The notes under the pieces: model-generated
The model's database searches: none
What the model was told of the DNA's origin: nothing
What the model saw: the letters and a program-made list of their open reading frames with translations, nothing else
From: Chitinophaga filiformis
GTDB taxonomy: Bacteria > Bacteroidota > Bacteroidia > Chitinophagales > Chitinophagaceae
Direction of reading: 5' to 3'
Assembly: GCF_021646545.1 (NCBI RefSeq)
Contig: NZ_JAKIRP010000005.1
Coordinates: forward strand, 1-64,000
Length of the DNA stretch: 64,000 nt
Program-made: the position numbers and the translations under genes
Shown: piece after piece, positions 8,258-16,600 of the stretch
Layout: every line of letters begins with the position of its first letter
Numbering within the stretch: the first letter of the stretch is position 1

Positions 8258-11200
8258 TTAGAAATTCATTGAAGCACCTACGGTGAAACTTCTTGCCTGT
8301 GGGTAAGTGGCTACGTCCACACCTCTCTGCTTATTACCGTCTGTATAACCCAGTTCAGGGTTCAAACCGGTATAATTAGTGATGATGAACATGTTCTGTC
8401 CTGCTACATACACACGGATGTTTGTAGATGACTTGCTACCCCATAAGCTGGAAGGAATGGTATATCCCAATGCTGCATTACGGAGTGCGAAATAATTACC
8501 CTTTTCAATAAACCTGTCTGACGTACGGTAGTTACCGTTATTATCACTTAACGTCATGCGGGATACGCTGTTGCTGGTACCTTCGCCATGCCAGCGTTCC
8601 AGTTGCTGTGCATAGTAGTTATAAGAATAGGTCGGATCCAGGCCCTGCATCTTGTCGGCGTTGTACAGTTTCACACCAGCCACACCGGTAAAGGACAGGC
8701 TCAGGTCAAATCCTTTGAAGCTTGCGCCAGCCTGTAAACCGTACTGGAGACGTGGATTAGGATCGCCCAGGTATACCCTGTCAGCTTCAGTGATAGCACC
8801 ATCGTTATTTACATCCACGAAGCGTACATCACCTGGTTTAATGTTGCTCTTTCTGCCGTCTTTAGCGATGTTAGGATCGCTGTCGATCTCGGCCTGGTTC
8901 TGGTATATACCGGCTGTTTTCCAGCCATAGAAAGAAGCGATAGGCTGTCCTTCATATGTACGTGAGATCTCCTGGTTCTGACGGCCATAGCTGCTGGAAC
9001 CGATATAAGTATTAGCGGAATACAATCTTGTTACCTTGTTTTTGATAACGGTAGCATTTGCCGCAATGTTGTAAGTAAATGCTTTTTTACCACCCTGGTA
9101 AGAAACTTCAAATTCCCATCCGTGGTTGTTCAGTTTACCGATATTCTCATCAGGAACAAGAGAAGTACCATGCAGGTCTGGTTTCGCAGCAGGCACCAGC
9201 ATGTCTATCGTATTCTTATCGAAGTAAGAGATGGTCGCATTCAATGCATTATTCAGGAATCCAAGTTCAGCGCTGATGTTGGTCATATGCGCCTTTTCCC
9301 AGGTAATATTAGGGTTGGCTAAGCTGGAGTTCCAGATACCGGTAAACGGCTGATCACCGAAATTGTATTTACGGTTCTTGATGATAGTAGCCAGGTACTG
9401 GAATTCAGTAACGTTCTGGTTACCCAGTACACCCCATCCACCTGTCACTTTCAGGTTGTTGATGAAGCGTACATTATCCTTGAAGAAGTTCTCATCAGAT
9501 ATACGCCAGCCCACAGACACAGCCGGGAAATAACCCCAGCGGTTACCTTCTGCAAACCTGGAAGAACCATCCGCACGCATGGTAGCAGTCAGCAGGTATT
9601 TACCTTTATAGCTGTAGAAACCTCTCGCAAATCCTGATGCCAGGATGTTGGTAGCGTAATAGTTACCCGCAGCGTTGTACACAATGCTACCGTTGTCCAG
9701 CACCAGTACATAAGGCGATTCATCATCGAAACCATTACGCTGTGCGCTGAAGTAGTTGCCGCTGTATTTCTGGTAAGAAATACCACCGGTCAGACTAAGC
9801 TGATGTACGTTATTGAGTGTTTTATTGTAAGACAGGAATGCCTCTCCCAGATGAGTGCTGGTGCTGGTATTGCTCTGTGTTAATTCCGCATCGTCACGGG
9901 TACGTACCTGTGTTAGTGTTTTAGGCAGGAAGCTGAAGGAGTTGCTGAGTGTACCGTCAAAAGCATAGTTCAAACGCAGTTTCAGGTCGCGGATGATCTC
10001 TACTTCAGCGAAGGCATTAGCCAGTATACGATAGTTCTTCGTCCATGCATCTGTCGTTTCTGCAGTATATACCGGGTTGTTGATATCGCCCAGCTCATTG
10101 TTTGCCTGTGAAGAACCATAGTTGCCCATATCATCCTTTACGGGGATAGCAGGATTGAAACGCAGTGCGCTGAAGATCAGACCTGTCTGGGAAGAATAGG
10201 TATCGAGCGAGTTACCTTTACGGGCAGTCAGCTGCAGGTTCTCTCCTACTTTCAGGCGACTGTTAATACGGTGCTCAGAGTTGATACGGACAGTATATCT
10301 TTTGAAATAGGTATTGGTGATGAGACCTTTTTCATCGTAGTAACCCATAGAGAACAGGTAGTTGGAGTAGGCGCTACCACCTTTGATGGAAACGTCTGCA
10401 TTGGTCACATGTCCTGTATTGAACAAAGCCTTCTGCCAGTCGGTACGCTGTACTGCATAATATGGGTCCTGCCAGAATGCGGGCACGCTGAGACCATCGT
10501 TGGTATAACGTTCCTGTTTCAGTTTTACCAGATCAGGAGCAGTCAGTAATGGTATATAACGGCGTACATTGGAAATACCGCGGTATATGTTGACAGAAGT
10601 ATTTAATTTCTCATTATAGGATCCTTTTTTGGTGGTAATGATGATCACACCATTTGCAGCACGGGTACCATAGATAGCGGAAGAGGACGCATCCTTCAGT
10701 ACTTCCATGGAGGCAATATCGTTGTTGTTGATATCACTGAGGCCGCTGAGGCTGGGAGCCGGCACACCATCGATGATAATCAGTGGTTCTGAGTTATTGA
10801 TCGTACCTGTACCACGTACGCGGATGCTGGGAGTAGTACCGGGAGATCCGTCGGAACGAACGATGTCTACACCGGCCACACGACCCTGTATAGCCTGGGC
10901 CGCATCACTTACGGGCAGGTTTTTGATATCAGCGCCCTTTACGGTAGAGATAGCGCCGGTCAGGTCGCGGCGGGTCTGTACACCATAACCTACCACCACA
11001 ACGTCGGTCAGACTGGTAGTAGCTGGCAGCATGGTGATGTTGTCCAGATTGCCGGCAGCGCTCATAGTCACGCTGGCATAACCAATGGTTTTAAACACCA
11101 GGGAGTCTGCATGATCAGCCCTCAGCGTAAAGTTACCATTGGCATCAGTAGCAATACCGCGGTTCTTTCCTTTTACACTTACCGTAACACCGATCAGGGG

Positions 11201-11677
11201 CTGGCCTTTGTCATCCCTCACCTTTCCACGTACTGTAATGGAAGTATCTGCCACTGCCATCGGCACCACGTTGGCCAGGGTAAGACCGTTACCGGGTGTG
11301 AGAAATTTGCGGGTAATAATGATCTGTGTCTTATTCTGTTCAAAGATCATGTCATTAGGCTCCAGCAACTGTTGCAGTACCCGCTCTACGGAAGTATTAC
11401 TGACATTGATGCTTACAGGCGCCGCAGCTTTGATCTGCGATGAATTGTACACAAAACGGAAAGGCGTGATCTGCTGGATCCTTTCCAGGACCGTCTCCAG
11501 CTTCATTTTGCTGGCCGCGAGATTGATCTTTACCTCTCTAATATCCTGACCTTCGGTGCTCTTGGCGAACAGCGAAAGCGAAAAGGTATAGAAAAATACC
11601 AATATATAAGCCGAACATCGCATGAGGAATAATAAGTATTGGATACACGTCTTCCGTGTATACGCTGTTTTTTTCAT
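8258..11677 (-). CDS. SusC/RagA-family TonB-dependent outer-membrane transporter with STN signalling domain
   Basis: A 1139-residue transporter. After a signal sequence (residues 1-40) comes a secretin/TonB N-terminal (STN) domain (about 48-124). A carboxypeptidase-regulatory-like beta domain follows (about 147-232), then the SusC signature VVVVGYGVQTRRDLTGA leading into the plug, then the 22-strand barrel ending in a terminal Phe (VGASMNF). The STN domain is the part that contacts a FecR anti-sigma factor, and a FecR and an ECF sigma gene lie directly upstream on the same strand. This points to trans-envelope induction of the locus by its substrate. SusD follows after 22 bases. Confidence 0.95.
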   Translation of the reverse strand: MKKTAYTRKTCIQYLLFLMRCSAYILVFFYTFSLSLFAKSTEGQDIREVKINLAASKMKLETVLERIQQITPFRFVYNSSQIKAAAPVSINVSNTSVERVLQQLLEPNDMIFEQNKTQIIITRKFLTPGNGLTLANVVPMAVADTSITVRGKVRDDKGQPLIGVTVSVKGKNRGIATDANGNFTLRADHADSLVFKTIGYASVTMSAAGNLDNITMLPATTSLTDVVVVGYGVQTRRDLTGAISTVKGADIKNLPVSDAAQAIQGRVAGVDIVRSDGSPGTTPSIRVRGTGTINNSEPLIIIDGVPAPSLSGLSDINNNDIASMEVLKDASSSAIYGTRAANGVIIITTKKGSYNEKLNTSVNIYRGISNVRRYIPLLTAPDLVKLKQERYTNDGLSVPAFWQDPYYAVQRTDWQKALFNTGHVTNADVSIKGGSAYSNYLFSMGYYDEKGLITNTYFKRYTVRINSEHRINSRLKVGENLQLTARKGNSLDTYSSQTGLIFSALRFNPAIPVKDDMGNYGSSQANNELGDINNPVYTAETTDAWTKNYRILANAFAEVEIIRDLKLRLNYAFDGTLSNSFSFLPKTLTQVRTRDDAELTQSNTSTSTHLGEAFLSYNKTLNNVHQLSLTGGISYQKYSGNYFSAQRNGFDDESPYVLVLDNGSIVYNAAGNYYATNILASGFARGFYSYKGKYLLTATMRADGSSRFAEGNRWGYFPAVSVGWRISDENFFKDNVRFINNLKVTGGWGVLGNQNVTEFQYLATIIKNRKYNFGDQPFTGIWNSSLANPNITWEKAHMTNISAELGFLNNALNATISYFDKNTIDMLVPAAKPDLHGTSLVPDENIGKLNNHGWEFEVSYQGGKKAFTYNIAANATVIKNKVTRLYSANTYIGSSSYGRQNQEISRTYEGQPIASFYGWKTAGIYQNQAEIDSDPNIAKDGRKSNIKPGDVRFVDVNNDGAITEADRVYLGDPNPRLQYGLQAGASFKGFDLSLSFTGVAGVKLYNADKMQGLDPTYSYNYYAQQLERWHGEGTSNSVSRMTLSDNNGNYRTSDRFIEKGNYFALRNAALGYTIPSSLWGSKSSTNIRVYVAGQNMFIITNYTGLNPELGYTDGNKQRGVDVATYPQARSFTVGASMNF

Positions 11678-11753
11678 AACTTTAATACGATTTGTTGTTA
11701 TAAAATGATGAATCCAGGGTATGCAGGTTTGGCGACATGAAATACCCTGCTGT

Positions 11754-11788
11754 AAAACGCTCCCTGTACTTTCTGGCAGGGACGTTTT
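11754..11788 (-). terminator. Hairpin between fecR and susC; terminator or attenuator
   Basis: On the minus strand, AAAACG plus CCCTG pair with CAGGG plus CGTTTT around a loop of about 10 bases, some 90 bases after the FecR stop and 77 bases before the SusC start. It probably separates the regulatory genes from the inducible susC-susD-GH89 transcript. The T stretch is short, so its strength is uncertain. No TAnnTTTG box was seen upstream of susC, which fits ECF-dependent transcription. Confidence 0.5.
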
Positions 11789-11876
11789 ATTTATGCTACG
11801 TGCTATTGGTCATTTTTAGCATATGATGTCCTGATATTTGGTACGCTTCCTTAATTTTATGACAATCTTCCCCCGA

Positions 11877-12827
11877 TTACTGACACCCCTTTCCTTCCAA
11901 AGTAATAGTAGTGCTGTCAGCACTAAAGGTATAGGTCGCATTGTTGATCTTACATAACAGATCTATCACACGTGAAACCGGCGATTCTTTCTCGAAGGTG
12001 GCGGTGATCATACATTGCTCCAGTGATTTGTTGGCAAAAACTATATTCACATTATACTTTCGGTTGATAGTCCTGGCAATTTCCTCAAATGACTGATCGT
12101 GAAATTCGAGTTGTCCCTTTGTCCAGGAATAGGCCACATCGGCTTTTACAGCTACGAGTACCGGTGGCTGCTGGTTTGCATATTTTACCTGTTTATTCGG
12201 CGTTAAAAAGGTAACGGTTTTCGTCTTTTTATCTTCCAGCTTTATTTTCCCCTTCGTCACGGTGATGGCAAACGGTTCTCCGGGATATGCTTTTATATTA
12301 AAGGCGGTACCCAGTACCTGTGTCACCATATTGCCCGACTGGATGATAAATGGCTTGTCCGGGTCGCTTGCTACATCAAAATAGGCCTCCCCTGTCAGGC
12401 TAAGCCGGCGTTCTCCTGTAAAAGGAAAATCTGTATAAACCAGTTTCGTAGCCGAATTGAGCCACACTTTGGTACCATCTTTCAGCACCACAAACCGGGG
12501 CTCCCTTTGCGCATTGTACACCTGACGGCCACTGAAAAATACAGACAGTAACGCGGCGGTGAGCACCAGTAAAACAGCAGCCACCATGCGGTAAGGTCTT
12601 ACCTTCATAACTAAGCGCTTCCGGCGGCCCTCTCTTGCGTTCAGTTCATCGATCTTCGCCTTCATCCGCCTTTCCAGTGCATCCTCCTCTTCTCCTTCCG
12701 GCAGTTCAACCACCAGTTCTCCACCCTCAAAGGAATAATACCACTGTTCGAGTAATTCCCTTTCAGCAGCTGTCGCGGTGCCATCCAGGTATTTTGCAGT
12801 TAAGTCAGTCAGCTGCTCTTTAGTCAT
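11877..12827 (-). CDS. FecR-family anti-sigma factor
   Basis: A 316-residue inner-membrane regulator. The cytoplasmic N-terminal segment (MTKEQLTDLTAKYLDGTATAAE) has the short helical form used to hold an ECF sigma factor. One membrane span follows (VAAVLLVLTAALLSVFF, near residue 85), then the periplasmic FecR domain (LKDGTKVWLNSATKL, GEAYFDVA) and a C-terminal DUF4974/STN-like module. The frame is open 15 codons further upstream, but the ATG at 12825-12827 gives the usual N-terminus. It lies 127 bases downstream of the ECF sigma gene, the usual sigma/anti-sigma/SusC order. Confidence 0.92.
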   Translation of the reverse strand: MTKEQLTDLTAKYLDGTATAAERELLEQWYYSFEGGELVVELPEGEEEDALERRMKAKIDELNAREGRRKRLVMKVRPYRMVAAVLLVLTAALLSVFFSGRQVYNAQREPRFVVLKDGTKVWLNSATKLVYTDFPFTGERRLSLTGEAYFDVASDPDKPFIIQSGNMVTQVLGTAFNIKAYPGEPFAITVTKGKIKLEDKKTKTVTFLTPNKQVKYANQQPPVLVAVKADVAYSWTKGQLEFHDQSFEEIARTINRKYNVNIVFANKSLEQCMITATFEKESPVSRVIDLLCKINNATYTFSADSTTITLEGKGCQ

Positions 12828-12954
12828 AATCGATAGTAAATGCAGATAAAAAAAACTTAGTGACCAGATCACAGCAAACTGTATCCAATATAATAGTGTG
12901 GAAAAAAGCAGGCTACCCTACCTCTTGATAAAAATATTTTTTCCGGAGGAAGAT

Positions 12955-13503
12955 TCAGAACAATATTGACATAAGCATATGCTTAAACTGTACCCTTAAC
13001 TGGCGGAGCGCCCGGGTCATATGCTTTTCTACAGCTTTGGTGGAAATATTGAGCTTTTCAGAGATGATCTTGTTGGCCAGGCCTTCTTCACGGCTATAGC
13101 GGAATACCAGCCGGCATTTTTCCGGCAGGCGGTCTATCTCCCGGCGGATCTCTTCTTCCAGCAGGCGGGTATCGGCAGTGCTCTGGTCTGCAGCCAGCGC
13201 ATGCAGATCGTCCAGGGACCCCGTGTTCCTGACCGGCTGGGCAAAGTAGTGAAAAATGGAATATTTGGTGGCAGTAGCCAGGTAGGTATACAAATGTTTG
13301 ATCTCCGTTCTTTCGCGGGAAGCCCAGAGGCTTGCAAAGATCTCCTGTACAATGTCTTCTGCAGCGCTGCTGTCTCTCAGGTGATACAAGGATAAAGCGT
13401 ACAATTTACGCCAATAGCGACGGTAAATCTCGTCAAAGGCCTTCCCGTCAGAAAGCCTGACCTTGTCCATTAATTCATTGTCCTCCAATATGCTGTACGA
13501 CAT
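12955..13503 (-). CDS. ECF RNA polymerase sigma factor (sigma-70 family)
   Basis: A 182-residue sigma factor with region 2 (FDEIYRRYWRKLYALSL ... AAEDIVQEIFASLW) and region 4 (LPEKCRLVFRYSREEG ... ISTKAVEKHM) joined by a short linker, and no region 1 or 3. This is the size and shape of Bacteroidota extracytoplasmic-function sigma factors that switch on SusC/SusD loci. The FecR and SusC genes follow on the same strand, so it probably activates the susC promoter when the STN domain signals substrate. No exact TAnnTTTG box was found upstream; the nearest candidate has one mismatch. Confidence 0.93.
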   Translation of the reverse strand: MSYSILEDNELMDKVRLSDGKAFDEIYRRYWRKLYALSLYHLRDSSAAEDIVQEIFASLWASRERTEIKHLYTYLATATKYSIFHYFAQPVRNTGSLDDLHALAADQSTADTRLLEEEIRREIDRLPEKCRLVFRYSREEGLANKIISEKLNISTKAVEKHMTRALRQLRVQFKHMLMSILF

Positions 13504-13628
13504 ATGCGCCTATAAAGTGCCTTAAGGTAGCAATAATAATCTTTAAATCCAACCCTTCATTTTTTCAAAGGGCGGCGCAAAGGTGCAGTATTTTTTGGGA
13601 ATACCTTCAAGGAATCAGGCCCGGACAT

Positions 13629-13666
13629 AAAAAAAGGGGACTCTTTGTTCTTTGAGCCCCCTTTTT
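13629..13666 (-). terminator. Rho-independent terminator ending the seven-gene surface operon
   Basis: On the minus strand a strong hairpin pairs GGGG-CTC with GAG-CCCC and extends through A5/T5 flanks. It lies 6 bases after the stop of the SprB-repeat gene, with a T-rich tail. The symmetric A/T flanks would let it work in both directions. Confidence 0.8.
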
Positions 13667-13671
13667 CTGGT

Positions 13672-16600
13672 TTATAATTTTAATAATTTCTTCACCTGGT
13701 ACTCATCGCCAACCTGCACTCCTATCAGGTAAATGCCCTGTTGCAGGCGTTCTGCATCAAAAGATAACTGGTAAGCATCCGACCCTGCTGATTGCTTCAT
13801 ATCAACGATCTGACCATTGTTGAAGCTGATCACCCTTACATTGACTGCCGCCTGCTTAGTGAGGCGGATGTCTACTTTATACTGTGTGGAAGCGGGGTTT
13901 GGCGATACAATGATCTCTTTTATCAGCTTTTCCCGGTATCCGAGCAGGCTGTCGATATTACCTTGTTCATCACGCGGTAATATGGTAATGCTCTTTTGTA
14001 TAGAGGCCGCACATTCTCCCAATCCTGCCAGCAAGCCAATATCATAAGTGCCCGGCTTATCGAAAATAAGCAGGCGGATGCTGCCATCTGCATTACTGCC
14101 TGCATCACGGCCGGCTATAGGCATCGTCCATTCCAGGCGCGATGGCTTCGGACGGGATACATCCATGATCACTACTGTGTCGCCCACCGCATTGTAACTG
14201 GATACGAGGAACTCTGTCGTCAGCGCTTCCAGCGATGTTTGCAGCGAGAACGCAGTTTTTGCAAAGCAACCTGTTGCATTGGTTACTGTCAGGGTGTAAT
14301 TGCCGCCGTCTCCTATTGTTACCTGTTGTGTGGTGGCATTGAAACCGGCGTCTGACTGCCATAGGTATTGTTTACCCGGGTTACCGGCACTCAGATGTAA
14401 TTGCTGCCCTACACACAGTACGGTATCGCGGAAGCCCAGGTCGATCTTTATGTCTTCAGGCTGGTTGATCACTGTCTGATCTGTCAGCTGACAACCATGT
14501 GCATCGCTCATCGTCACACTATAGATACCTCCTTCCAGTTTGTCTATACGGGAACCTGTGGCGCCATTAGACCATTTATAACTATATGGTATTGTTCCAC
14601 CATTCATTGTTACCGCAATGCTGGCATCTGCCGAATAACTACATACCGGTTGTTTTACTTCCTTGCTGAAAGTCAGTAGTGCAGGCTGTGATATGCGTTC
14701 GGCAATATTTGCCTTACAGCCGTGCGCATCTGTTGCCAGTAAGAGGTATTCACCTGCGGGCAGATGTTCAAACACTGGGCTGGATTGTGCCGGCAGATTG
14801 TTGAGCGTATAGCTGTAAGCACTTGTTCCACCTGCTGCTGCTAGTTCAATACGGCCTTCTGAACGACCGAAGCATTGAACATTTTCCTTTGCAGCCAACG
14901 ATAAAGTAAACAAGGCCGGTTGCACGAGGTCTGTTGAGAAAGATACGTTACAAGCATTGGCATCTGTCACCTTCATGGCATAGTGCCCATCAGGTAAGCC
15001 TGTAAAGGCAGGCAAAGTCTGCACGCTATTATTTAACTGATAGCTGTACGGCAGCGTTCCACCGGTAGCTACCAGCTCAATCTTACCATTAGCGTCACCA
15101 TAACAACCAGGAGCCTGTTGCGTACTTACACGTGCGGCCAGGGCGTTCGGCTGACTAATAGTTACCGGCAACTGGCTGATACAAGCATTGGCGTCTCTCA
15201 CATAACCGGTGTAATTACCAGCAGCTAACTGCTCAAACACGCCGGTAGACTGATAATTTACACCGTCAACAGACCATTCATAGTTACCTGTACCACCTCT
15301 TGCTGTAAGCGTCAATGCGCCATTCTTCTCACCAAAACATTTCACCAGCTTCCTGTCTGTCAGTATTGGCTCGAGCAACACGGGTTCACCGATACTGCTA
15401 CTTATTACAATATGACAGCTGTAAGGAATATCGCGTACATGCACCGTATAAGCGCCTGCTTTCAGGCCTGCAAATACCGGGGATGACTGGAAAGTGATAC
15501 CATCCAACGAATATTCATAATTTTTGTTGCCCCCGGTCACACCCGATACCGTGAGACTACCATTAGCGCCGTTCTTACAGGATACGGCAGCCGGCGTTAC
15601 AACACCTCTGATAGTAACCGGGCCATAAGGTGATAATACCCTGGTAATGATACAACCATTAGCGTCTTTTATATACACGGTATAGTCTCCGTTCAACAAC
15701 TGATCGAAAGTAGTAGAGGATGTATAATTCACATCATCCAGACTATATGCATAGGGCGTCAGGCCCCCACTGGTGGACCTTATCACAATGGAGCCCTTAT
15801 CGTCACAGCTGGCCGGCGGATTGGACACCAGGTCTACCGACAATGGTGCATAAAGATCTGCTACAGGTAAAGAGAAAGACTGCTCACAACCATTCTGATC
15901 TTTTACTACCAGCGGATAATTACCTGCCGGCAGACCTGACCAGTTACTTTCAGACTGATAGCCGGCATTGTTGAAGTTGTAGGCATATGTACCTGCGCCA
16001 CCTTTGGCAGCAAGGCTGATAGCGCCTGTGGCAGCACCGGCACACAGCACGTCTGTCTTTGTTGTAATGTCGATATCTATTTTGCTGAATGTATTAACTG
16101 TTTCCTGGATCGTAGTTGTACAGCCATGCGCATCTTTTACTGTGAGGTTGTAAGTACCTGCGCTCAGGTTTTCAAACAAGCCGGAAGACCGGAATGCACC
16201 ACTATTCAGCGCATAAGTATATGGCGTTGTTCCACCCGTCGCTTTCACCGTAATGCTGCCATTGTTACCGCCAAAGCAACTTACTTTGCCAATGCTGGTA
16301 GCCGCTAACATCAATGCAGGAGGCTCTCCTGTCAACCATGGTTTAGACAACTGGCAGGCATTGCCATCTTTCACGGTGATGGTCCTGTTGCCAGCTGTAA
16401 GACCTGTTATGATCGGTGAAGTACCGAATACACCACCGTCAACAGAATAAGTATAAGTGTTTGTACCACCGCTGGCTGTTATTTTCAGCTGACCGGTAGC
16501 ATCACCATTACATAATGCATCTGATCCCGTCATTGTGAAATCAACTGCGGACGGTTGCGATACAACTGCTGTCTCCTGTCCATGGCAACCTTTCAGGTCT

